The notes under the pieces are model-generated. The model had not been told where the DNA came from, searched no databases, and saw only the letters and a program-made list of their open reading frames with translations. From positions 1 through 64,000 of the forward strand of contig NZ_JAAAMJ010000007.1 of NCBI RefSeq assembly GCF_010500835.1: a stretch of 64,000 nucleotides of DNA, given 5' to 3'. The DNA comes from Aurantimonas aggregata (GTDB lineage: Bacteria; Pseudomonadota; Alphaproteobacteria; Rhizobiales; Rhizobiaceae). Positions 1-7,561 of the stretch are shown here, piece after piece. Position 1 is the stretch's first letter; every line of letters begins with the position of its first letter. The position numbers were made by a program, and so were the translations under genes.

Positions 1-40
1 CCATCGGTGGCCAAGCCGACGGAACCGCGGGAGCGCACTG

Positions 41-802
41 TTATGGAGACAAGAAGAGCCGCAATTCACAGAAAAAATGCCCACACCGCCACGCCATCTC
101 CCCATTACTGGATCTGCCCATAAGGCAGGAATTATAGGCGCAGCGGATAACGCCGCACGAGGCGCAGGCCTCGGTGTGGCCGCCCAGTTCCGCCGTGCGG
201 CAAAGCTCGATCGCGCTCATCACGCGCCGCTCGACGCGGCCCATGTGCCCCTCGTGCGCTTTGCGGTAACCGTCGGTACCGATACAGCGATAATAGCGCA
301 GCGTGTCCGTCGGATCGTACTTGCGGGTGTGAGGCGCGCGCTTGCCATAATAAGCGTAGCCGCAACGACGGCAGACCGTGAGGCCCTGCAGCAGCCAGTC
401 CGAGCTCGGCGTGCGTTGGCGCTTGCGCTTCCGGTTTTCCTCAAGCTGGGCACGGACCGCCTCGAATACGGTCGGATCGACGACCGGGGGAACAGGAATT
501 TCGATCCACTCTTCAGGCGGAACGGGAACGCGCGAAGTGGCGTGCGGCGAGGGTTGTGAGTGGCCGCGGATCGGCCGCAACCGCGGTCGTGGCGGCACGT
601 AGCGGGCTCGCCCGAAAGCGGCCCGTCCGATATAGGCGGGATTGGCGAGCATGCCGCGGATCGTGGAGGCGTACCAATGCGTCGTTCCTGCCCGCGTCCG
701 GCAGTCGATCCGCTCGAGCCGCCGGCATACCTCTCGCAGGCTCATGCGATCCAGGCCAACCCACGCGAAGATCAGACGAACAATATGTGCCTCCGCCTCC
801 AC
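41..802 (-). pseudogene. Mosaic fragment: serine recombinase C-terminal half joined to an IS91-like transposase piece
   Basis: The open frame starts at a GTG (802) directly after an in-frame TAG, so the N-terminal resolvase domain with the catalytic serine is absent. Residues about 1-125 look like the 'Recombinase' domain of large serine recombinases (IVRLIF, LANPAYIGRAAFG). Residues about 138-175 look like its zinc ribbon (CRRCG, YYRC), but the fourth cysteine is missing. From about residue 186 the sequence changes character: RRVMSAIELCRTAELGGHTE and CASCG...YNSC resemble the zinc-binding N-terminus of IS91-family transposases. That match also stops, after YNSC. I read it as a non-functional chimera of two mobile-element genes lying in an island. 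Family calls are from memory of motifs. Confidence 0.6.
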
Positions 803-855
803 GACCTAGAAGCGGGCCAGGCTGTAGCGCGACAATCTGGATGAGAACTGCGCGA

Positions 856-863
856 CAATCAGG
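856..863. repeat. Target-site duplication, left copy
   Basis: CAATCAGG, identical to 2635-2642 on the other side of the ISL3 element. Its presence on both sides indicates simple transposition into this site without later rearrangement. Confidence 0.92.
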
Positions 864-2634
864 GGCTCTTCCGCACTTTTGGTGCAGCGCGGGGATTCAC
901 AGGTGAGGCGAAGGAGTCCATAGGATTCGAATCGCAATCCATCTGGCAGACCGGTTTTGATCTACGAGACGCTTCGCTCGATCGTCCCGCCCTCACTGTT
1001 GGTCATCCAGATCCAGCCCGGTTCGGATCGCATCGTCCTTGTGGCAGAACCTGTCGCGGCCGATGCGTGCTGTCCGCGCTGTCATCGACGCTCGGGCCGT
1101 GTGCACAGTCGTTACATCCGGCAACTGGCGGATTTGCCGTGGCATGGGCGGGTCGTATGCGTCCACCTTCATGCCCGGCGCTTTCGCTGCGATAACTCGA
1201 CCTGTTCGCAGCGCATCTTCGTTGAGCGGCTGCCCGAAGTTCGCGTGCACGCCCGGCGAACGTTGCGGCTCGGCCAGAGCCAGCTGGCGATCGGTCTGGC
1301 CACGGGCGGTGAACCGGGTTCGCGACTGGCCGGCAAGCTGGCGATGCCGGTGAGCGGCGACACCTTGCTGCGGATGATCCACGCGGTCGAGGCCGAACCT
1401 TTCCCGCCTCCGCGGGTCGTTGGCATCGACGATTGGGCCTGGCGCCGCGGGCAGCGCTACGGGACGATCGTCTGCGATCTGGAGCGCAATCGCGTCATTG
1501 ATCTTCTGCCGGATCGAAACGCCAACACGGTCGCAAAATGGCTGCAAGGCCATCTCGGCATTGAGGTCGTGGCCCGAGACCGCGCCGGTTTCTATGCCGA
1601 AGGTGCCCGCCGCGGCGCGCCGCAAGCCGTACAGGTTGCTGACCGATGGCACCTTTTGCATAATCTTGGCGAGGCCTTGCGCACAGCGGCCGGACGGCAC
1701 CGGAAAGCCGTCAAGGCCGCAAGCCTTAAAGTCGCGTCGGACAAAATCGAACCCGAAGCCGCCGAAATGCCGCCGGCACGCGAGACGAAACCGGAGGCAC
1801 TCGGAAAGGAGCGGCGATCCGAGCGTCGGCAATGTTATGAGGAAATCCGACGTTGGCACGATCAAGGCCTTGTTCCCCGCCTCATCGCTCCGTTGGTCGG
1901 CATGGACAAACGAACGGTCGAAAGGTGGCTCGCTGCGGGCGGCGAGCCCGAGTATCGTCGCCGGCGTCCGAGAAACAACCTCATCGATCCGTTTCGACCT
2001 TATCTCGACCAGCGCTGGCGGGAGGGATGTCGAACGACGCCGAAGCTTTTGAAAGAGTTGGGCGAGCAAGGCTTCACGGGGAGTTTGGCGACGGTCGGTC
2101 GATGGACGACGGCGCGTCGTCTCAAGGCTTCCGCGCCCCCAGGAGAAACAGAGGCCCGCAAAGCGGCCCGGTGGCAACCTCCATCGACACGACAATGCGC
2201 CTGGATGTTGTCGCGCGACCCGGCAACGCTCGACAAGGACGAAAGCGCCTTCCTGACGCATCTCTTCGCCATCGAACCGAAATTGTCCGAAGTTGCGGCT
2301 CTGGGGCACAGGTTCGCCGAAATGATCCGCAACGGACAGGACGACAACCTCGATCCGTGGCTTGCCGACGCTGCGTTCAGCGATCTTGGATCCTTCGCAG
2401 TCGGCATCGGTCGTGATCTTGACGCCGTGCGAGCCTCGATGACCCATCCCTGGAGCACCAGCCCGGTCGAGGGGCAGATCAACCGGTTAAAGGTCATCAA
2501 GCGGCAAATGTACGGACGAGCCCATTATCCGCTCCTGAAGCAGCGCGTCCTCGCTGCCGCATAGGCCAAAAGGAAACCGCCGATTGAGTCCGATGAAAGG
2601 TCGGCGGCACCTTCACCAAAAGTGCGGAAGAGCC
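864..2634 (+). mobile_element. ISL3-family insertion sequence, complete
   Basis: The element is 1771 bp. Its left end (864-884) begins GGCTCTTCCGCACTTTTGG and is the exact reverse complement of its right end (2614-2634), a perfect 21-bp terminal inverted repeat. It is flanked by an identical 8-bp direct repeat, CAATCAGG, at 856-863 and 2635-2642, the target duplication size usual for ISL3. The single transposase gene at 957-2564 is intact. Perfect ends, a perfect duplication and an open transposase suggest a recent insertion and possible activity. It sits inside the degraded island next to a broken recombinase gene. Confidence 0.93.
957..2564 (+). CDS. ISL3-family transposase
   Basis: This 535-residue DDE-type transposase is predicted to move the surrounding element by cut-and-paste. 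The N-terminal zinc finger of the family is visible as CPRCH near residue 39 followed by CDNSTC. The catalytic core has the GIDDWAWRRGQRYGT block, an aspartate in VVARDRAGFYAEGA, the DRWHLLHNLGEAL block and the C-terminal glutamate in SPVEGQINRLKVIKRQMYGRA. A helix-turn-helix-like stretch (LIAPLVGMDKRTVERWLA) lies in the middle. Length is at the upper end for ISL3 transposases. The start is a TTG at 957, with no strong ribosome-binding site seen. The frame is uninterrupted. Confidence 0.92.
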   Translation: MIYETLRSIVPPSLLVIQIQPGSDRIVLVAEPVAADACCPRCHRRSGRVHSRYIRQLADLPWHGRVVCVHLHARRFRCDNSTCSQRIFVERLPEVRVHARRTLRLGQSQLAIGLATGGEPGSRLAGKLAMPVSGDTLLRMIHAVEAEPFPPPRVVGIDDWAWRRGQRYGTIVCDLERNRVIDLLPDRNANTVAKWLQGHLGIEVVARDRAGFYAEGARRGAPQAVQVADRWHLLHNLGEALRTAAGRHRKAVKAASLKVASDKIEPEAAEMPPARETKPEALGKERRSERRQCYEEIRRWHDQGLVPRLIAPLVGMDKRTVERWLAAGGEPEYRRRRPRNNLIDPFRPYLDQRWREGCRTTPKLLKELGEQGFTGSLATVGRWTTARRLKASAPPGETEARKAARWQPPSTRQCAWMLSRDPATLDKDESAFLTHLFAIEPKLSEVAALGHRFAEMIRNGQDDNLDPWLADAAFSDLGSFAVGIGRDLDAVRASMTHPWSTSPVEGQINRLKVIKRQMYGRAHYPLLKQRVLAAA

Positions 2635-2642
2635 CAATCAGG
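2635..2642. repeat. Target-site duplication, right copy
   Basis: CAATCAGG, identical to 856-863. The sequence joined across the insertion site (up to 863, then from 2643) does not restore an obvious gene. Confidence 0.92.
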
Positions 2643-2760
2643 ATGGCAAGGCGGCACTCGTGCATCCATCAGTCTCTCCCAAGGCGTCTACCGCCGGCGT
2701 GTATCAACTTCTGACGGAAGCGGCACCTGCTCAGGCATTTTATGGCCTAAGTTAGTTTCA
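2643..2760. other. Island remnant between the ISL3 element and the integrase
   Basis: This is 118 bp of sequence downstream of the integrase stop and outside the insertion sequence. No gene, hairpin or repeat is visible. Confidence 0.4.
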
Positions 2761-3978
2761 TCAGAGGAATGCGTCGATCTCAGTCTTCCTCCGCGCCCGC
2801 AAGCGCAACTCGTCACAGAGGTCCGCCCACGCCTGCGCCATCTCGATCCGCTCGGGGAGATAAAGGGCGCGGTTGTAGGTGCGTCGGACCTTGTTCGGGT
2901 CGACGTGCGCAAGCGAGACCTCGATCACGTCGTAGCGCCATCCTCGCTCATTGAGAATCGTTGAGGCTGAGGAGCGGAAACCGTGCGCCGTATGGATCCC
3001 CTTGCCGTAGCCAAGACGATCCAAAGCGACGCCGAACGCATTCTCTGAGAGAGGCCGATCCGGCTTGCGGCGTTGGGGGAAGACGAGAGGGCCTGTACCG
3101 CTGATCTCATGCTGGCGCTTAAGGATCTCGATTGCTTGATCGGACAAGGGTACGAGATGCTCCTTGCGCATCTTGGCTGTCCCTTTGGGAATCGTCCACA
3201 GCCGGTTTGCAAAATCGATCTCTGCCCAGCGTGCAGACCGGGTTTCCACCGGGCGGCCGTAGGTGAGTGCCGAGAATTGCAGGGCATGGCGCAAGCCAGG
3301 ATCGTCGTAGCTGTCGATCGCCCGCAACAAGACGCCGAACTCGCGCTCGACGGTGATCGCCGCCATACCTTCGGTCTCGACCTTGGGCAGCGTCCCCTTG
3401 AGAGCGTCGGCCGGGTTGCGCTCTGCGCGCTCGGTGCGGATCGCATAGTTGAAGACCGTCCCGATGACACCGCGCAGCCGCACTGCGCTTTCGCGTCGCC
3501 CGGAGGCAGCTACCTGCTGGAGAATTGGAAGAACGTCCGCCGCCCTCATCTCGGCAACGGCGAGGTCATGAAGCGGCGCCGCCAGCCTTTTGAGAAGCCA
3601 GTCATTCTTCGCCACCGTCTTCGCGGCAGGTTCAGTCTTCCGCAGGACCGACAGATACTCTTCGCAGAGTTCGCCGAAGGTCGGGCCATCTGATGCCTCG
3701 GCCGAAGTCTCGTCGAGTGTCGCCTTCGGCTCCGGATCGGCGCCACGCCGCACCAGATCCTTGATCCGATCCCGCTCGGCCCGAGCCTCTGAAAGACTCA
3801 TTTGCGGGAAGCGCCCGAGCGACTTACCACGCCGTTGACCATTGAAGCGGTACTCGAGCCGCCATGTGCGAACATCATTTGGCGTGACGAGCAGGGCCAA
3901 ACCCTCCCCATCGGTGTGCTTCTGTAGCTTGGACCCCGGCTTGATCGCGCGGAGGCTCATCTTATTCAGGGTGTTCAC
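2761..3978 (-). CDS. int: P4-type tyrosine recombinase (genomic-island integrase)
   Basis: This integrase inserts and excises mobile islands at tRNA genes. The N-terminal DUF4102-like domain reads MSLRAIKPGSKLQKHTDGEGLALLV. The catalytic residues of the tyrosine recombinase family can be placed: Arg in TYGRPVETRSARWAEID, His and Arg in HTAHGFRSSASTILNERG, His in LAHVD, and the nucleophilic Tyr in RRTYNRALYLPER. I chose the GTG at 3978 because AGGAAGAGA lies just upstream (3981-3989); a TTG at 4038 would add 20 residues that look untranslated. The protein is then 405 residues, normal for the family. The gene sits 285 bp from the 3' end of tRNA-Phe and reads away from it, the usual layout of an island in a tRNA gene. 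Confidence 0.93.
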   Translation of the reverse strand: MNTLNKMSLRAIKPGSKLQKHTDGEGLALLVTPNDVRTWRLEYRFNGQRRGKSLGRFPQMSLSEARAERDRIKDLVRRGADPEPKATLDETSAEASDGPTFGELCEEYLSVLRKTEPAAKTVAKNDWLLKRLAAPLHDLAVAEMRAADVLPILQQVAASGRRESAVRLRGVIGTVFNYAIRTERAERNPADALKGTLPKVETEGMAAITVEREFGVLLRAIDSYDDPGLRHALQFSALTYGRPVETRSARWAEIDFANRLWTIPKGTAKMRKEHLVPLSDQAIEILKRQHEISGTGPLVFPQRRKPDRPLSENAFGVALDRLGYGKGIHTAHGFRSSASTILNERGWRYDVIEVSLAHVDPNKVRRTYNRALYLPERIEMAQAWADLCDELRLRARRKTEIDAFL

Positions 3979-3992
3979 AATCTCTTCCTGCT

Positions 3993-4060
3993 GACGTAAC
4001 GGTGGAGCCACCATGACGTAATGACGTGGAGGAGGCAAACTGTTACGTCGCCATTACGTC
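3993..4060. promoter_or_regulatory. Cluster of four GACGTAA/TTACGTC repeats upstream of the integrase
   Basis: GACGTAA occurs at 3993-3999 and 4015-4021, and its reverse complement TTACGTC at 4043-4049 and 4054-4060, all within 68 bp just upstream of the integrase start. Such clusters can be arm-type integrase or excisionase sites, or an operator controlling int. Which one applies is inference. Confidence 0.45.
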
Positions 4061-4263
4061 CTTGGGCATGAGATAGGGTGAACGGAGTTGGAAGCGACTG
4101 AGACAGCCTGACACAGCCTGAGACGCTCGCGGGCGGCGAGGTGACGCGAGTATCAGGCAGCGTTTTCAGCGCACTAGAGTAGAAAAGCAGCTACTTTGAG
4201 CCGGCATGACACCGGTTGAAGGGGTGTGAGATGCGAGACTGCTGCTGAGGTAAATAAGGGGAT
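4039..4263. other. Integrase promoter and probable attachment region
   Basis: Non-coding DNA between int and tRNA-Phe. Besides half of the GACGTAA cluster it holds a direct repeat ACAGCCTGA at 4103-4111 and 4113-4121. The island-chromosome junction (att core) should lie at or next to 4264. The second att copy would be outside the window, so the core cannot be delimited. Confidence 0.45.
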
Positions 4264-4339
4264 TGGTGCCCAGGGACGGAGTCGAACCGCCGACACTGCG
4301 ATTTTCAGTCGCATGCTCTACCAACTGAGCTACCTGGGC
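4264..4339 (-). tRNA. tRNA-Phe (GAA)
   Basis: A complete 76-nt cloverleaf is visible on the minus strand. The acceptor GCCCAGG pairs with CCTGGGC, the T arm reads GTTCGACTC, the anticodon loop is CTGAAAA with anticodon GAA, and the CCA end is encoded (complement of 4264-4266). It is the likely integration target of the adjacent island, since the integrase lies just beyond its 3' end and the tRNA is intact. Confidence 0.96.
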
Positions 4340-4693
4340 GCCGCGGCCGCCGGGCGCTGCTTCGTGGCGAAGCCGGCCGGCGAGGGCTGGGGCCTTATAG
4401 AAAAGCTGCCGGACCCTGTCCAGCGTCTCATTGGCGGATGACGGGAAAAAGACACGGCGCGCCGGGCCGATTTTTCCCTGCGCCCTCTCAAACTGGCGAC
4501 AAAGCGCCAGCTGGCCGTCGCCGGCTGTTGACCTTCGCGGGAAAATCAAGGAAAGAGCGCGCATCGCTGTTGCAGCCTCTTCGGCGAGCGTTTCCCGGTT
4601 CGGAAGCACTCAGGGCGCCGGCGGTTGAAAGATCAGGGCTTTCCAGGTCCCTCTGCCCCGGTCGCGATCGGGGTCGCTCCCTGGAAGGCGGAT
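4340..4693. other. Intergenic region between tRNA-Phe and tRNA-Thr
   Basis: This 354-bp stretch has no convincing gene. It must hold the promoters of both divergent tRNA genes. The only structure I see is a nested inverted repeat at 4641-4686, listed separately. Confidence 0.5.
4641..4686. repeat. Nested inverted repeat just upstream of tRNA-Thr
   Basis: TTCCAGG (4641-4647) pairs with CCTGGAA (4680-4686). Inside it CCCCG (4656-4660) pairs with CGGGG (4669-4673). It ends 7 bp before the tRNA. It could be a processing hairpin in the precursor or chance in GC-rich DNA. Confidence 0.35.
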
Positions 4694-4768
<75 letters not shown>

Positions 4769-5083
4769 TCTCCCGCGATGTCGCTCCGCGATGGCGGTGA
4801 GCCTGCGTGATGTCCCCGCCGGATCCTGCGACCCGGTCGAAATTCATCCTGCCTTTTGTCAGCTCGGTAATTGCGCCGGCCGCCCGGCTTTCGTCGCACG
4901 GCGCGTAGCCGGAATAGCGGCAATGTTGCCGCAACGGCTGTCGCCGCCGACGGGCAGACGCCCAACATCCGTGTGCGCTGCACGCAATTGTGGCTGAAAC
5001 AGGAACCTATTCGCGCTTTACGGATTGTTACCTTCATACGCGCATTGTGTACCGAACAATGCGTGTCCAGAGAGGTGCTATCG
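4769..5083. other. Intergenic region after tRNA-Thr
   Basis: About 315 bp without a convincing gene, RNA or strong hairpin. Its last 100 bp are less GC-rich (for example around 5028-5060) and probably carry the promoter for the small gene at 5084. Confidence 0.4.
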
Positions 5084-5266
5084 ATGTCCGAACTTGCCAA
5101 CATTGTCTCCCATCCGGGGCGACGGTCGGAAGTTGCGCGCCATCTCGAGCGGCTCCGCGTTTTCCAGCCCATCAACGACCTGCCGGCGCAGCTCAGCGAA
5201 AAGCTGGAGCGGCTCGATCGGGCTGAAGTGCGGATGCGACAGGAGCGTGGGCGCGGCGCCCGGTAG
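5084..5266 (+). CDS. Small uncharacterised protein, 60 residues
   Basis: I do not recognise a family. The protein begins MSELANIVSHPGRR and is rich in Arg, Glu and Leu. Most of its length is predicted helical (EVARHLERLRVF, QLSEKLERLDRAEVRMRQER), and it has no signal peptide or membrane segment. I prefer the ATG at 5084 because AGAGAGG precedes it by about 8 bases and because upstream codons in the frame look non-coding. It lies alone between tRNA-Thr and the next small gene. It may be a small soluble regulator or scaffold, but nothing proves that. Confidence 0.5.
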   Translation: MSELANIVSHPGRRSEVARHLERLRVFQPINDLPAQLSEKLERLDRAEVRMRQERGRGAR

Positions 5267-5374
5267 GCGAAGCCTGACGGGGCGACCATGCCCGCTGGCA
5301 CGGACGGTGCTTTATTCGCGGTTGCTTCTGGTGTAACGGAGTTTCGCGATAATTTGCGGCTCCGGGGGTGCGCC

Positions 5375-5575
5375 ATGACCAAGAATCTCGACGCCGCGAT
5401 CGACTCGATCGGCGAACGGGTGACCCATATCTGCGAATTCCTGCATGATCTGGAGCCGGGCCAGCCGGTCGATGCGGCGGCGCTCGCCGATGCGGTGCAC
5501 GACTGCTCCAATGTCAGCCAGTCGATGAACAGCCTCAAGCGCGTGGTCAAGCGCCGCGACGACGTCGAGGGCTGA
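5375..5575 (+). CDS. Small uncharacterised protein, 66 residues
   Basis: No family is recognised. The sequence starts [20 protein letters not shown], is acidic at the front and basic near the end ([11 protein letters not shown]), has two cysteines, and looks fully helical without membrane segments. It precedes pncB by about 100 bp in the same direction and could share a transcript with it. The start codon is the first ATG that gives a compact frame; the ribosome-binding site (GGGGG) is poor. Coding character is supported by strong third-position GC. Confidence 0.5.
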   Translation: MTKNLDAAIDSIGERVTHICEFLHDLEPGQPVDAAALADAVHDCSNVSQSMNSLKRVVKRRDDVEG

Positions 5576-5676
5576 GCCGACCCGCCACCGACGACGCACT
5601 GCCGAGCGCAGCCCGCGGGGATCGGTTCGCGCATGCGACCGGCCGCGTCCTCAAGCCCGCACAAGAGGAGCCCCGC

Positions 5677-6981
5677 ATGGTTGCGACGGACATCGCCACA
5701 CGGGTCTGGAACCATACGTTCAAGCTCGACACGATCGTGCGCAGCCTGCTCGACACGGATTTCTACAAGCTCCTGATGCTGCAGATGGTGCACGGGCTGC
5801 ATCCGGACGTTCAGGCGACGTTCTCGCTGCACAACCGCTCGCGGCAGGTGAAGCTTGCCGAGATCATCGACGAGCAGGAACTGCGCGACCATCTCGATCA
5901 CGCTCGCTCGCTCTCGTTCACCAAGCGCGAGATGATCTGGCTGGCGGGTAACAGCTTCTACGGCACGCGGCAGATCTTCCGGCCGGACTTCCTCGAATGG
6001 CTGCAGCATTTCCGCCTGCCGGAATACGAGCTGCGGCGGGTCGACGGGCAATTCGAGCTGGATTTCCACGGTCCCTGGACCCACACGATGATGTGGGAGA
6101 TCCCGGCGCTGGCGATCATCAACGAATTGCGCTCGCGCGCCGCGATGAAGGACTTCAAGCGCTTCGAGCTCGACGTGCTCTATGCCCGCGCCAAGGCCAA
6201 GATGTGGGAGAAGGTCGAGCGCCTGCAGGCGCTGCCGGACCTGCGCATCTCGGATTTCGGCACGCGGCGGCGGCATTCCTTCCTGTGGCAGCGCTGGTGC
6301 GTCGAGGCGCTGAAGGAGGGGCTCGGCGACCGGCTGATCGGCTCGTCCAACGTTCTCCTGGCGATGGAAACCGATCTCGAGGCGATCGGCACCAACGCGC
6401 ACGAGCTGCCGATGGTGCTGTCGGCGCTGGCCGAGGGCGACGAGGAACTGCGCCAGGCGCCCTACCAGGTGTTCCGGCAGTGGCAGAGCTATTATGGCGG
6501 CAATCTGCTGATCGTCCTGCCGGACACTTACGGGACGTCGGCCTTCCTCCGGCAGGCGCCGCCATGGCTGTCCTCCTGGACGGGTTTCCGGCCGGATTCG
6601 GCACCCCCCATCGAGGGCGGCGAGGAGATCATCGCCTGGTGGAAGCGCATGGGCGAGGACCCGCGCGAGAAGCTCCTGGTCTTCTCGGACGGCATGGACG
6701 CCGACACGATCGAGCGGACCTACCGGCATTTCGAGGGACGGGTGCGGATGAGCTTCGGCTGGGGCACCAACCTCACCAACGATTTCCGCGGCGTCTCGCC
6801 GGTGCCGACCAGCGGGCTCGACCCGATCTCGGTGGTCTGCAAGGTGACCGATGTCAACGGCCGGCCGGCGGTGAAGCTCTCGGACAACCCCGCCAAGGCG
6901 AGCGGCGACCCGCAGGCCGTGGCGCGCTACCGCCGGGTGTTCGGCGAAGCCGCCTATGCGGAGCGGGCGCTCGCCGTCTGA
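5677..6981 (+). CDS. pncB: Nicotinate phosphoribosyltransferase
   Basis: It converts nicotinate, PRPP and ATP to nicotinate mononucleotide in the cytoplasmic NAD salvage pathway. The 434-residue length fits bacterial PncB. Recognisable blocks are [13 protein letters not shown] at the N-terminus, [20 protein letters not shown] (His242, the likely phosphorylated histidine), VFSDGMD and GWGTNLTND (phosphate-binding loop). AGGAGCC lies just before the ATG. It is a stand-alone gene whose context gives no further clue. Confidence 0.96.
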   Translation: MVATDIATRVWNHTFKLDTIVRSLLDTDFYKLLMLQMVHGLHPDVQATFSLHNRSRQVKLAEIIDEQELRDHLDHARSLSFTKREMIWLAGNSFYGTRQIFRPDFLEWLQHFRLPEYELRRVDGQFELDFHGPWTHTMMWEIPALAIINELRSRAAMKDFKRFELDVLYARAKAKMWEKVERLQALPDLRISDFGTRRRHSFLWQRWCVEALKEGLGDRLIGSSNVLLAMETDLEAIGTNAHELPMVLSALAEGDEELRQAPYQVFRQWQSYYGGNLLIVLPDTYGTSAFLRQAPPWLSSWTGFRPDSAPPIEGGEEIIAWWKRMGEDPREKLLVFSDGMDADTIERTYRHFEGRVRMSFGWGTNLTNDFRGVSPVPTSGLDPISVVCKVTDVNGRPAVKLSDNPAKASGDPQAVARYRRVFGEAAYAERALAV

Positions 6982-7039
6982 GCCGACGCGACCGCCATCC
7001 GGCATTGCGAACGCCGTAAATCCCATGTGATCGGATACG

Positions 7040-7054
7040 ATAAGCCTTGCTTAT
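7040..7054. promoter_or_regulatory. Palindrome in the MarR-type regulator promoter (candidate operator)
   Basis: ATAAGC-CTT-GCTTAT is a perfect 6-bp inverted repeat with a 3-bp spacer, ending 27 bp before the regulator start codon. A second ATAAG half follows at about 7056. MarR proteins usually bind such AT-rich palindromes in their own promoters, so autoregulation of the operon is likely but inferred. Confidence 0.5.
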
Positions 7055-7081
7055 GATAAGCGGGGTTACTAGATCGCGTCC

Positions 7082-7561
7082 ATGAGCGAACAACCAAGCC
7101 TCGGATTCCTGCTGATCGATGCGGCGCGCCTCATTCGCCGCCGCTTCGAGCAGGAAAGCCGTGATCTTTCCATGACCTCGGCGCAGCTGCAGATCGTCGC
7201 CCGCCTCGCCAAGAACGAGGGGATCGGGCAGGCGGCGCTGGCGGCGCTGCTGGAACTCGAGCCGATGACCGTCTCCCGGCATGTCGACCGCATGGTCGCG
7301 GCCGGGCTGGTGGATCGCCGGCAGGATCCGAACGACCGGCGGGCCCGCCAGCTGTTCACCACCGAGCGGTGCCGGGCGCTGATCAAGCCGATGCGCGAAC
7401 GCGCCGCTGCCGTCTTCGAGGACGCGCAGAAGGGGCTGTCGGCGGCCGAGCGTCGCAATCTCGTTTTCGCGCTGGAAACCCTGATCGGCAATCTTTCGAC
7501 GATTGAGGCCGGCGAGAGCGTTCGCGGCGCGGTTCGCGAACCGTCAGAGGTGACTTCATGA
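7082..7561 (+). CDS. MarR-family transcriptional regulator
   Basis: A 159-residue winged-helix DNA-binding protein, probably a dimeric repressor released by a toxic ligand. The helix-turn-helix and wing are clear: LAALLELEPMTVSRHVDRMVAAGLVDRRQDPNDRRARQ at about residues 56-95. Helical dimerisation segments lie at both ends. Its stop codon overlaps the start of the efflux adaptor gene (ATGA at 7558), so regulator, adaptor and pump form one operon. The palindrome at 7040-7054 is a candidate operator. Confidence 0.92.
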   Translation: MSEQPSLGFLLIDAARLIRRRFEQESRDLSMTSAQLQIVARLAKNEGIGQAALAALLELEPMTVSRHVDRMVAAGLVDRRQDPNDRRARQLFTTERCRALIKPMRERAAAVFEDAQKGLSAAERRNLVFALETLIGNLSTIEAGESVRGAVREPSEVTS

